Below, in pieces: positions 45,118-53,574 of a stretch of DNA of 64,000 nucleotides. Origin of the DNA: a candidate division CSSED10-310 bacterium (lineage in GTDB: Bacteria > CSSED10-310); NCBI GenBank assembly GCA_016931515.1, contig JAFGEQ010000024.1, forward strand, positions 1-64,000, written 5' to 3'. A program made the translations under genes and the position numbers. How positions within the stretch are numbered: position 1 is the stretch's first letter; each line of letters starts with the position of its first letter. The notes beneath the pieces are model-generated. The model was given only the letters and a program-made list of their open reading frames with translations, was not told the origin of the DNA and made no database searches.

Positions 45118-45651
45118 TCAGGAGAGGATCCGCTGATTTCGCAGCCGGTGATTCGCATGGAGAAAGCGGATCAGAGCGAAGGCCAGTACAATGCTTAGGA
45201 GTCCTTGCATACCCAGCATTGCGGAGATGAAAAATCCGGATTCATCCAGCAGCCGTGTCACTTCCGAGTGAATTCCCGGCCATTGAATCAACCCGATCAG
45301 TGCGATCAGCCAGATCTGCCGTCGATTCCGATCAATCAATGATTCAACATCCGTGAAAATTTCGGGTTTGTCCACTGTGTATTCCTGTTTCCAGAAATAC
45401 CAACCGCATGATTTTCCGATCAGCGACCATCCGGCATCTTGGAACAATTGCAAATAGTCCTCTTTAACCTGGTTCTGATAGTCAACTCTATAAGCAACAC
45501 GTCTCGGAATTCCCTGATGGAACACGAATGATACGCCGAGTGAACCGATGTCCACGAGATTCCAGCCGTCCCGTTCCCGCTGCTCAAGCCATCGTTCAAT
45601 TTTCTCGACGTTCCAGCCCCACCACCACTTTATTTTTCTGATCCTGTTCAT
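45118..45651 (-). CDS. DUF2812-type membrane protein, PadR-linked
   Basis: The 177-residue protein has an N-terminal soluble part (about 1-115) rich in Trp (IKWWWGWNVEKIERWLEQ, GWNLVDIG, GWYFWKQEY), the DUF2812 pattern. Two membrane helices follow (about 112-130 and 138-163), and the tail is basic. Its ATG (45651) shares one base with the padR stop (TGATG), so the pair is coupled, an arrangement often seen for DUF2812 genes. The function of this family is not known; envelope stress or transport has been suggested only by context. Confidence 0.82.
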   Translation of the reverse strand: MNRIRKIKWWWGWNVEKIERWLEQRERDGWNLVDIGSLGVSFVFHQGIPRRVAYRVDYQNQVKEDYLQLFQDAGWSLIGKSCGWYFWKQEYTVDKPEIFTDVESLIDRNRRQIWLIALIGLIQWPGIHSEVTRLLDESGFFISAMLGMQGLLSIVLAFALIRFLHANHRLRNQRILS

Positions 45652-45980
45652 CACACGATACCCTCCATCGCCAAATGACCATTCTTCAACAACTCCTCAA
45701 GACGACACACCTCCAATCTCAGTACTTCACGACCCAGTGCCGTCAACTCATAAAGCTTTCTCCTGTCAACCTCACCGGAAGCCCTGATAAGTTTCTCCTT
45801 CTCCATTTTCTGCAGACTGCCGTATAACGTCCCCGCTCCCAACTTAATCCTACCCGTCGTAACCCGCTCCACTTCCTGCATGATTCCGTAACCATGCCTT
45901 TCTGTGATCAGAGACAACAAAATGTAGAAAGCCGTCTCAGACATCGGCAGAAATCGCTTGATTTTAGTCCGCTCATCCAT
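45651..45980 (-). CDS. PadR-family transcriptional regulator
   Basis: The 109-residue winged-helix repressor shows the PadR pattern: SETAFYILLSLITERHGYGIMQEVE, KLGAGTLYGSLQKMEKEKLI and DRRKLYELTALGREVL. It ends in a short dimerisation helix. ATG 45980 was chosen for its GGGAGG ribosome site; the upstream in-frame start lacks one. The promoter just upstream contains a perfect 21-bp palindrome between -35 and -10, so autorepression is likely. It is divergent from the RND exporter operon, which may be a second target. Confidence 0.92.
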   Translation of the reverse strand: MDERTKIKRFLPMSETAFYILLSLITERHGYGIMQEVERVTTGRIKLGAGTLYGSLQKMEKEKLIRASGEVDRRKLYELTALGREVLRLEVCRLEELLKNGHLAMEGIV

Positions 45981-45994
45981 GATCGATACCTCCC

Positions 45995-46007
45995 GGTGCA
46001 TCGCACC
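45995..46007 (-). promoter_or_regulatory. Short hairpin next to the padR ribosome site
   Basis: GGTGC-ATC-GCACC is a perfect 5-bp dyad directly before the GGGAGG ribosome site on the minus strand. An imperfect second copy of the GATGCACC half lies near 46021-46028. It could be a repressor half-site or a leader hairpin. Confidence 0.35.
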
Positions 46008-46035
46008 TATATCACAACGCGGTGCATCACATCGT

Positions 46036-46065
46036 GATATATCGCGACGCGATATATTTTGTCAA
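46036..46065 (-). promoter_or_regulatory. padR promoter
   Basis: On the minus strand a consensus -35 TTGACA (46065-46060) is followed 18 bp later by TATATC (46041-46036), or ATATAT at 17 bp. The palindromic operator occupies the spacer, the usual place for a repressor site. Confidence 0.6.
46037..46057. promoter_or_regulatory. 21-bp perfect palindrome, predicted PadR operator
   Basis: ATATATCGCG-A-CGCGATATAT is perfectly symmetric. It lies across the spacer and -10 of the padR promoter. A second dyad, ATCAC-ATC-GTGAT (46026-46038), touches its edge. Confidence 0.75.
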
Positions 46066-46217
46066 GATATTTTTCAACCATTTGCTGATTCGAAACGGAT
46101 CATCCGATTTTTTTTGTTACCTTCCGGCTTCTCTTTCGTCGGATATGTCGCGCCGGTCGATTCCCGATCAGCCCCTCGGAGTCCGGCATTGTTTTTTTAT
46201 GTGGAGGATAATTTAGC

Positions 46218-49200
46218 ATGAATCGATTAACTCTAACTGATTTCAGTCTGCGCCATCCATTGTTTGTTATTCTGGCCGTTTTGCTGGTTACAGTTCTGGC
46301 TGCTTTACAGTTTCCGAACGTTCACTTCGATAATGATCCGGAAAATATGCTGTCGGAGGATGAATTTGTTCGCTTGTTCCATCATGAAACAAAGCAGAAA
46401 TTCGGACTGTACGATTTTGTGATCGTCGGTATTGTGAACGAAGACAATCCCGATGGTATTTTTAATGTGGAAACGCTTCAGCGAGTCGATCTTCTTACGC
46501 ATCAGCTTCTCAGTCTGAGGAAGGGATCAAACGGGTTAGGCGAAGTTATAACCGATCGCAGCGGGACTGCCTGGAAAACTGTTGATCTCAATCCGACAAG
46601 TCAGTTCAAACGTTTGATGAATATTGCATTCAGGCATAATCCTAACCGGATGTTCGATGCAGACGGCAACAGCGCCGTTATCGGCCAGGAGCTGATGAGT
46701 CCCAGTGTGGTGGACAACATCAAGCAGGCCGGCATGGGATCACTGAAGCTGGAATACTTGATGGAGCACGTTCCGACAACGCGTGAGGAAGCTCTAGTTA
46801 TTCGGGATGATGCGATGAACAATCCTCTTTTCAAAGGAATTCTCGTTTCTGAAGACAGCAAGGCCGTCTGCATTTATGTACCTATCTCAGAAAAATCGTT
46901 CAGCTACAATGTGGCCGCTCTCGTCACTGAACTGACGAAGAGCTGGACCGGATCCGATAAGGTCCATATTGCCGGACTGCCGGTCGCCGAGGACACGTTC
47001 GGCGTGGAGATGCTTGTTCAGATGGCAACGTCCGCGCCGTTGGCAATGCTCATTCTTTTCATTATCATGCTCGTCTTTTTCAGGCGTATCGCCTTGATTA
47101 TACCGCCGCTGCTGCTGGCGGTGATCACTGTTGTCTGGAGTATGGGTTTGTTGATCGGTCTGGGATTCGATGTGCATATTATGAGTTCGATGATACCAAT
47201 TTTCATCATGCCCATTACTGTTTGTAACTCGATTCATGTTTTGAGCGAATTCTTTGACTCGTATCGCCGGTTCCAGAACAAGACCACGGCTCTTAAGCAC
47301 GTCATGCATGAACTCTTCATGCCGATGCTCTACGCGACGATAACCACAATCGCCGGATTTGCATCTCTTGCCACCACGCCAATACCGCCGGTTCGTATAT
47401 TCGGTTTACATGTGGCGTTCGGCGTCACCGCAGGCTGGTTGCTGACGATGACATTCGTTCCGGCATTCATTAAAATGTTCATCTCGGAAAAATCCCTTCA
47501 AAAGCTTTGTGCCGTCTCATCCGGTGCGGATGGATGCGAAGTCAACATCGGACTAATGGGCCGGGCAATGAGATGGATGGGGATCATGACATATAAACGT
47601 TCGACGGCGATCTTGTTCATCACGGTTCTGGTCATGGGTTTCTCGATTTTCGGTATCTCCCTGATCAAGGTGAACGACAACCCCGTCAAGTGGTTTACCG
47701 AAGATCACCCGCTTAGGATCGCCGACACGGTGTTGAATGATCACTTCGATGGAACATACACCGCCTATCTGACCCTGTCGGGCACTCCGAACCAGACCAA
47801 AACGTGCCGGGAAGAAGCTGCCGCTATTCGCAACGAGGCTAAAGCTCGGTTCGAAACACTTTTACCTGATGCCACTCGAATGTTTCTGTCCGATATGGAT
47901 CAGGTTGAATCCAATTTCAATCGAGCGAATCAGAGCGATCCCAACCGCTGTTTTGTCGAACTCACAAAACGGGCAGCGGATATTGACCGGCAGTTTGGCT
48001 CGTCATGGACCAACCTTGCCGATGGTGTGAATTATCTTGATTCTGAGAATTTAACATTTGATATTTTGAAGCAGAAGGTTCTCGCAATAGATGGCGTAAA
48101 AAAAGAAGACTCAGATGTTTTGATGCAAAAGCTTGAACCGCACTCTTCCTTGACTGGAACGGAGTTGTTGAACGCCGCACTTGCTGTCTGCGATAATTTT
48201 ACTGCGTTATCATTCGAAGAATTCGTGTATGAGATGAAAGCTGAAGTAACAGCGCCGGTATTCAAACGTCCTGAAGTGTTGAATTACATTGAGCGCTTGC
48301 AGGAAAACCTGATGCAGCAAGGCAAGGTAGGCAAGACCACGTCTGCTGTCGATGCGTTGAAAAAAGCATCATACGAACTCAACTACTCAGCGATTGAACC
48401 AGGTATGAGTCAACAGCAGATCGAGCAACGTGATCAGATGAACAAGGAATTTTACAGTATTCCCGATTCGTCGGCGGCGATCGGACAGGTGTACATTCAA
48501 TTGGAAGGAATGAAGAAAAAGGATACGTTGTTTCATTTAGTCAGCAGGGATTACGAGGAAGCCAACATCTGGGTTCAGCTGACGAGCGGTGACAACCAGG
48601 ACATGAATGATGTAGTTCTGGATGTTCAGCGTTTTATCAGCGAGAATCCTCCACCGGTTCCGCTGAATGCTCAGTGGGCCGGACTGACATACCTCAATGT
48701 CGTCTGGCAGGAAAAAATGGTTCTCGGAATGTTGTCTTCACTCGCCAGCAGTTACATTGTCGTTCTTGTCATGATGCTGATCCTCTTCCGGTCAGGCTGG
48801 TTTGGATTACTTTCGATGGTACCGCTGACTGTGACAATCACTTTCATCTACGGACTGATCGGGTGGGTCGGCAAGGATTATGATATGCCGGTGGCAATTC
48901 TATCCGCTATGACCCTGGGGTTGAGTGTCGATTTCGCGATTCACTTTCTGGAGCGAGGCCGTGAAATGTATAAGCGAATGGGCAACTGGATGGAAACCAA
49001 TGCGGGGATGTTCAATGAGCCGGCAAAAGCCATCAGTCGAAATGCGATTGTCATTGCCCTTGGTTTTACACCGCTGCTTTTGGCACCTTTGGTGCCTTAC
49101 CGTACCGTCGGATTTTTCCTGGCAATGATCATGCTGTTGTCCTGGCTGGCAACATTGCTCATCCTGCCCGCTCTCATCAGAAAATTGGAAAACCGGTTGT

Positions 49201-49259
49201 TTAATAATAAAATGAATGCCTCAATCAATGGGACTCACGAAAAGGAAGGTGTGAAATGA
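46218..49259 (+). CDS. RND-superfamily exporter (HAE3/MMPL-like)
   Basis: The 1013-residue inner-membrane protein has the RND layout: one helix near the N-terminus (about 15-32), a large periplasmic loop, five helices (about 265-435), another helix near 465, a second large loop, and five final helices (about 835-1000). Signature stretches include GVTAGWLLTMTFVPAF and LGLSVDFAIHFLERG. The lineup matches HAE3/hopanoid-type lipid or hydrophobe exporters rather than AcrB, because no periplasmic adaptor or TolC gene follows. A strong GGAGG lies 10 nt upstream. It overlaps the LolA-like gene by four bases (ATGA). It is divergent from padR across a palindrome-rich gap. Confidence 0.92.
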   Translation: MNRLTLTDFSLRHPLFVILAVLLVTVLAALQFPNVHFDNDPENMLSEDEFVRLFHHETKQKFGLYDFVIVGIVNEDNPDGIFNVETLQRVDLLTHQLLSLRKGSNGLGEVITDRSGTAWKTVDLNPTSQFKRLMNIAFRHNPNRMFDADGNSAVIGQELMSPSVVDNIKQAGMGSLKLEYLMEHVPTTREEALVIRDDAMNNPLFKGILVSEDSKAVCIYVPISEKSFSYNVAALVTELTKSWTGSDKVHIAGLPVAEDTFGVEMLVQMATSAPLAMLILFIIMLVFFRRIALIIPPLLLAVITVVWSMGLLIGLGFDVHIMSSMIPIFIMPITVCNSIHVLSEFFDSYRRFQNKTTALKHVMHELFMPMLYATITTIAGFASLATTPIPPVRIFGLHVAFGVTAGWLLTMTFVPAFIKMFISEKSLQKLCAVSSGADGCEVNIGLMGRAMRWMGIMTYKRSTAILFITVLVMGFSIFGISLIKVNDNPVKWFTEDHPLRIADTVLNDHFDGTYTAYLTLSGTPNQTKTCREEAAAIRNEAKARFETLLPDATRMFLSDMDQVESNFNRANQSDPNRCFVELTKRAADIDRQFGSSWTNLADGVNYLDSENLTFDILKQKVLAIDGVKKEDSDVLMQKLEPHSSLTGTELLNAALAVCDNFTALSFEEFVYEMKAEVTAPVFKRPEVLNYIERLQENLMQQGKVGKTTSAVDALKKASYELNYSAIEPGMSQQQIEQRDQMNKEFYSIPDSSAAIGQVYIQLEGMKKKDTLFHLVSRDYEEANIWVQLTSGDNQDMNDVVLDVQRFISENPPPVPLNAQWAGLTYLNVVWQEKMVLGMLSSLASSYIVVLVMMLILFRSGWFGLLSMVPLTVTITFIYGLIGWVGKDYDMPVAILSAMTLGLSVDFAIHFLERGREMYKRMGNWMETNAGMFNEPAKAISRNAIVIALGFTPLLLAPLVPYRTVGFFLAMIMLLSWLATLLILPALIRKLENRLFNNKMNASINGTHEKEGVK

Positions 49260-50035
49260 AGAATATTAAATTGTTGATAATGGTGGGTATTCTGGCGATC
49301 ACTGTATTTTCGGCCAGTGCTGCCGACCTGACGGCTGACGAAATTGTATCTAAAGCGAATCAGGCATCATACTATGCCGGTAAAGATGGATCCGCTAAAG
49401 CTCATATGGAACTGTCCGATGGACGGACTCGGGACTTTGTCATCCTCAGAAAAAATACAGAGAATTCCGCTGATCAGAAGTTTTATGTTTATTTTAACGG
49501 ACCGGCTGATGTTCGGAAGATGGCATACCTTGTCTGGAAAAAGCCCTCCGGCGATGACGACAGATGGCTGTTCCTTCCTGCCTTGAATCTGGTCAAACGA
49601 ATTGCTCCGGGGGATAAGCGAACCAGTTTTGTTGGCTCCGACTTCTATTATGAAGATGTTTCCGGTCGAGGATTGGATGCAGACATGCACGAACTGATAG
49701 AAACAACCGACACTCAGTATGTCGTGAAAAATGTGCCCCGGGATCCGTCAACTGTCGAATTCAGCTCTTATACCGTTTGGATCGATAAAGACACATTTCT
49801 ACCAAGACAAGCGGAATACACGGACGCAGGGGGCGTTGTCTACAGGCGACTGACGGCAGACGATATCCAGATCATACAGGGATACGCAACATCAATGAAA
49901 CAAAAAGCAGAAGACATCAAGACCGGCAGTTCCACAGTGATTACTTTTTCGGAGATCTCCTACGATCAGGGATTTCAGGACCAGATATTCACGGAGCGGT
50001 TCCTTCGCAGACCTCCGCGTGAAGCGACGCGCTAA
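49256..50035 (+). CDS. LolA-like outer membrane lipoprotein-sorting-type protein
   Basis: The 259-residue exported protein has a signal peptide (MKNIKLLIMVGILAITVFSASA) and the pattern of the outer-membrane lipoprotein-sorting family: DEIVSKANQASYYAGKDG, DRWLFLPALNLVKRIAPGDK, SFVGSDFYYEDVSGR and FLPRQAEYTD. These proteins bind lipid in the periplasm and are typically encoded beside MMPL-type RND exporters, as here. The start overlaps the exporter stop. Together with the next gene it may form a lipid export route from inner membrane to outer membrane; that chain is inference. Confidence 0.9.
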   Translation: MKNIKLLIMVGILAITVFSASAADLTADEIVSKANQASYYAGKDGSAKAHMELSDGRTRDFVILRKNTENSADQKFYVYFNGPADVRKMAYLVWKKPSGDDDRWLFLPALNLVKRIAPGDKRTSFVGSDFYYEDVSGRGLDADMHELIETTDTQYVVKNVPRDPSTVEFSSYTVWIDKDTFLPRQAEYTDAGGVVYRRLTADDIQIIQGYATSMKQKAEDIKTGSSTVITFSEISYDQGFQDQIFTERFLRRPPREATR

Positions 50036-50050
50036 CAGGAGGTAATAACG

Positions 50051-51349
50051 ATGAAACACTTTAATTTTCGGGTGTTTGCCGCCTGGATTGTGCTGGGCAA
50101 TCTGTTTGGAGCAATGCATTCTGCGATCGCAGGCGGCGATATAGAGTTACACGGCTTCAGCGAATATCGATTCGGGATGCGGATTGAATCCGATCCATTC
50201 GAAGACGACATCTCGTTGAATGAGATCCGCACGCAAGCGGATGTCATGTGGTATGGGGAGGTCTTCACAGCTCAGCTCAAAGGCGATCTCATCTACGATG
50301 ATCAGGCAGACGATCAGGATGATATCGATCTGGAAACAGGACATGGCTTTATTGATCTCAGACAGGCAAACATCATTTTTTCACCCGTATCCTGGATGGA
50401 CATCAAACTGGGCCGACAAGTTTTAACTTGGGGGACCGGTGATCTGGTTTTCATCAACGACCTGTTCCCCAAAGACTGGCAATCGTTCTTTCTGGGACGA
50501 GATACAGAGTATCTTAAAGCACCCTCTGATGCCTTGTTTTTCAGCTTCTTTCCAGGAGTTTTCAACGTGGATATAGCCTATACGCCACGTTTTGATGCCG
50601 ATCGCCACATCACGGGTGAGCGAATTTCCTATTGGAATGGGATGGAGTTGGCTGGACAAAATGACATTCTGATAACGGATCGTCCGAACGAATGGTTCAA
50701 GGAGGATGAGATCGCAACACGTTTTTATCGGAACCTGGGCGCTTTTGAAGTTGCCGGCTACACTTACTTTGGATATTGGAAAAGCCCCGGAGGCGTGGAC
50801 CCGTCGACAGGTCACATGCTCTTCCCCGAACTCAGCGTATACGGCATGAGCATCCGTGGACCCGTGGCTGGCGGGATCGCTCATCTGGAAGCCGGCTATT
50901 ATGACTCCAGAGAAGATCCGGACGGAAACGATCCGTTCATTAACAACAGTGAAATACGAGCATTGATCGGATATGAGTGGGAACCGGTCAAGGATGTCAC
51001 CATCGGTGTGCAGTATTATCTCGAACGTATGATCGATTATGATGCATACACGGCTGCCTTGAGAGCGATGAACATGCCCCTTGACTCCAGCCGGGATGAA
51101 GACAGACATACAGTCACTGCCCGTCTGACATGGATGACTCTGAATCAGAATCTTATTTTCAATTGCTTCACCCGCTATTCGCCATCCGATGAAGATGTCT
51201 ATGTCAAACCGGAGATCACATACAAAGTCACCGATCGCTGGCAGGCGACAATCGGAGGCGATGTGTTTTCAGGATCGACCGATTATACGTTCCTCGGGCA
51301 GTTTCAAAATAACTCGAACATCCATGCCGGAGTACGGTACAGCTTTTAA
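50051..51349 (+). CDS. Outer-membrane beta-barrel protein of the RND operon
   Basis: The 432-residue protein has a signal peptide (about 1-28, ending HSAIAGG), no internal hydrophobic helix, and alternating amphipathic strands through its length (ELHGFSEYRFGMRI, WMDIKLGRQVLTWGTGD, VTIGVQYYLERM). The final strand ends in Phe (IHAGVRYSF), the beta-barrel assembly signal. The GRQVLTWGTGD segment resembles DUF1302-like or alginate-export-type barrels. AGGAGGT precedes the ATG. It lies 15 nt after the LolA-like gene, so it is a good candidate for the outer-membrane partner of the exporter. Confidence 0.85.
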   Translation: MKHFNFRVFAAWIVLGNLFGAMHSAIAGGDIELHGFSEYRFGMRIESDPFEDDISLNEIRTQADVMWYGEVFTAQLKGDLIYDDQADDQDDIDLETGHGFIDLRQANIIFSPVSWMDIKLGRQVLTWGTGDLVFINDLFPKDWQSFFLGRDTEYLKAPSDALFFSFFPGVFNVDIAYTPRFDADRHITGERISYWNGMELAGQNDILITDRPNEWFKEDEIATRFYRNLGAFEVAGYTYFGYWKSPGGVDPSTGHMLFPELSVYGMSIRGPVAGGIAHLEAGYYDSREDPDGNDPFINNSEIRALIGYEWEPVKDVTIGVQYYLERMIDYDAYTAALRAMNMPLDSSRDEDRHTVTARLTWMTLNQNLIFNCFTRYSPSDEDVYVKPEITYKVTDRWQATIGGDVFSGSTDYTFLGQFQNNSNIHAGVRYSF

Positions 51350-51362
51350 CAGGGAGGTAACA

Positions 51363-51815
51363 ATGAATCAGGATATCCAACGAATATTGTGTGCAACGGA
51401 TTTTTCTGAATCCGCCCGATATGCGTATCAATTCGCGTTATCGATTGCTGCTCGGCACCATGCATCAATTGAGTTGTTTCATGTCATGGAGCCTTCAGCC
51501 TATTCCTCAGATCGGATCGAGTCGGATGAGGAAACCTATGCCCAGAAAATGAGTCATCGATTGGTTGATTTCAGTCAATCGATACCGAGTGACATTTCGA
51601 TCTCCACCCTTATCGCTGTCGGGGTTCCCTACATCGAGATTGTGAAGCGCGCCGAATTGATCCACGCCGATCTGATCGTCATCGGAACACACGGCAGAAC
51701 CGGTATTCGGCACATGCTCATCGGTAGTGTCGCGGAAAAAGTTGTGCGGACAGCCTCTTGTCCGGTGATGACGGTCCGACATCCGGACCATGCTGTCTCC
51801 GAATCAACTTCTTAG
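51363..51815 (+). CDS. Universal stress protein (UspA family)
   Basis: The 150-residue cytoplasmic protein has the Usp fold: RILCATDFSESARYAYQFAL at the N-terminus and the ATP-binding motif G-2x-G-9x-G-S (GTHGRTGIRHMLIGSVAEKV), then ASCPVMTVRH. It is thus an ATP-binding type. ATG 51363 was chosen for its GGGAGGT ribosome site; the frame extends far into the barrel gene without support. It is last in the exporter operon, 13 nt after the barrel gene. Confidence 0.93.
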   Translation: MNQDIQRILCATDFSESARYAYQFALSIAARHHASIELFHVMEPSAYSSDRIESDEETYAQKMSHRLVDFSQSIPSDISISTLIAVGVPYIEIVKRAELIHADLIVIGTHGRTGIRHMLIGSVAEKVVRTASCPVMTVRHPDHAVSESTS

Positions 51816-51887
51816 TAACAATAAAGCGACACAGGGGTAAGCAGCACTCTCTCACCTTATCTGAATTACTGAGCGAATACTGAAAGA

Positions 51888-51945
51888 CTGAGTTGCAGGC
51901 AACCGGATAACTTCAGTTCACTGCACTCAGCCGGGTTTGTTTATC
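51888..51945 (+). terminator. Candidate terminator of the RND operon
   Basis: CTGAGTTGCAG (51888-51898) pairs with CTGCACTCAG (51921-51930) with one bulged base, followed by CCGGGTTTGTTTATC. The T-run is broken, so support is moderate. Confidence 0.45.
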
Positions 51946-51984
51946 GTCTTACTGAATCATGACGGCCCGACATCGACGGATGGC

Positions 51985-53328
51985 CTACTCCGGTATATTC
52001 TCGCAGGCCATGACGATCGCATTACGAGCGGGCATAAAACTCTGCCAGGGTTGGGCACTGTATGCGAGTCGTGAAAGATCTTCGACGGTCATTTCCTGCT
52101 GAATCGCGAGAGTGATGAGATCGGTTTTATCTGTCGCCGGCAGTTTACTCAATATCTGTCCGCCAACGATTCTCCGGCTGCTCTTCTCCGCAATTATCCG
52201 GACTTTCAGCGGACCTGTCCCGGGCATCATTGGAAACAGCGTCGTCATTTCGCCGGAACCTGCAATAACGTCGATTCCCCTTTTAAGTGCTATTTCGGAC
52301 GTAAACCCAGTCGATCCAATCTTCCAATCGCCGACACATGTCGCAGCACCATTATAGAATCCGGTGTAATCATCGGGTTTCCCCGCTGCTACCCTGGCGG
52401 CAACTTTTGCCATGGGTACTGCCGCAGTGGCCAGTTTGCCTCCTATCGGTTTCCTATCGATAGCAGATATATAAGAACAGCAATCCCCGGCTGCAAAAAC
52501 ACCGGGATAACTTGTTCGCATGCAGCTGTCAACGACAAGACCGTCCGCCGTCCTGTCCAGAGCCAGTGTCTCGAATAAATCCAAATCGGGTTTCATACCG
52601 ACTGCAAAACACACAAAATCGGTTACCGGATCCAGCTCGATAAACTCTCCGCGTGACAGGTTGACTGCACAGACGCCTTCTTTAACAGTGTTCATGCTTT
52701 CAACCCGTGTTTCCAGCAAAGTTCGAATGCCCAGATCATTCAAAGTCACCTGCAGGGTATCCGCAATATTCCTGTCTATCATGTTGGGCAGAACATGGGA
52801 GGCAATATCGATCAGCCAGGTTTCGATTCCCCGTGCCCGATAAGCCTGGGCTTGTTCAATACCGATCGCGCCGGCTCCGACTACAACTGCTTTCCGGGTA
52901 CCGGTCTTGATCCGTTCGATGATTCCATACATGTCTTCCTCAGTTTTTACTGTAAAGACATTTTTTGCATCGATACCCGGTATTCTCGGGCGAAACGGGG
53001 ACGCTCCGGTTGCAATAAACAGTTGTCGATATTCAAGTGTGCCGCCATCTTCATCAGTAATCTGCTTTTGCTCCAAATCAACATGCTTCACTGATTTCCG
53101 CATCAATTCAATACCGGAATCCGTGACGATCTCGTCCCGCTTGAATACCTTCGACGGATCAAATAACCCTTCGATCGCATAGGGTATGGCGCAGTACACC
53201 ATTGAATGCGCTTCCGGTCGATACATGACGATCTCAGCTTCAGGCTTCAGTTTTTTGTATTGATTCGCAAAAGTAATTCCTGCCGGTCCACCGCCGATAA
53301 TAACAACATCCTTAATTTTACTACTCAT
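51985..53328 (-). CDS. CoA-disulfide reductase/NADH oxidase-like flavoprotein
   Basis: The 447-residue soluble flavoenzyme has an N-terminal FAD motif (VVIIGGGPAGITFANQYK), a central NAD(P)H motif (AVVVGAGAIGIEQAQAYRARG) and a second FAD contact (PGVFAAGDCCS). A dimerisation domain follows from about 330. The redox-active cysteine of the group is present as Cys46 (SMVYCAIPY). Relatives reduce CoA-disulfide, polysulfide or oxygen at the expense of NAD(P)H. A role in oxygen defence or sulfur metabolism is inference. AAGGAG precedes the ATG. Downstream is the RND terminator region; upstream is a 246-bp gap in which I see no gene. Confidence 0.9.
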   Translation of the reverse strand: MSSKIKDVVIIGGGPAGITFANQYKKLKPEAEIVMYRPEAHSMVYCAIPYAIEGLFDPSKVFKRDEIVTDSGIELMRKSVKHVDLEQKQITDEDGGTLEYRQLFIATGASPFRPRIPGIDAKNVFTVKTEEDMYGIIERIKTGTRKAVVVGAGAIGIEQAQAYRARGIETWLIDIASHVLPNMIDRNIADTLQVTLNDLGIRTLLETRVESMNTVKEGVCAVNLSRGEFIELDPVTDFVCFAVGMKPDLDLFETLALDRTADGLVVDSCMRTSYPGVFAAGDCCSYISAIDRKPIGGKLATAAVPMAKVAARVAAGKPDDYTGFYNGAATCVGDWKIGSTGFTSEIALKRGIDVIAGSGEMTTLFPMMPGTGPLKVRIIAEKSSRRIVGGQILSKLPATDKTDLITLAIQQEMTVEDLSRLAYSAQPWQSFMPARNAIVMACENIPE

Positions 53329-53574
53329 ATCATTGCTCCTTCCTAATTAATAATAACACGTCCTTTTGTCTCCGTCGGTGATCGAAAGTTACAATTCTTC
53401 GGTCAGGATAGTGTCTGATTATTGCATAAATCTTAACACACCATTTAACGACACTCTTGAATCGCTGGACTATCCGATATCAGCGGCTGATACGAATAAA
53501 GCAAGATCTTTGGTTGGCGGTCGTTCAACAAGGATGGTATTGGTCCGATCACTCCCGGGAACTCAAAGGGATCA

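Noticed and set aside
50423-51109. Minus-strand open frame of 228 residues inside the barrel gene
   Set aside because: It lies opposite a well-supported outer-membrane barrel gene and shows no family motif or ribosome site.
53329-53574. Possible small gene in the gap between flavoprotein and permease
   Set aside because: Short frames on both strands lack ribosome sites and recognisable features; nothing supported.
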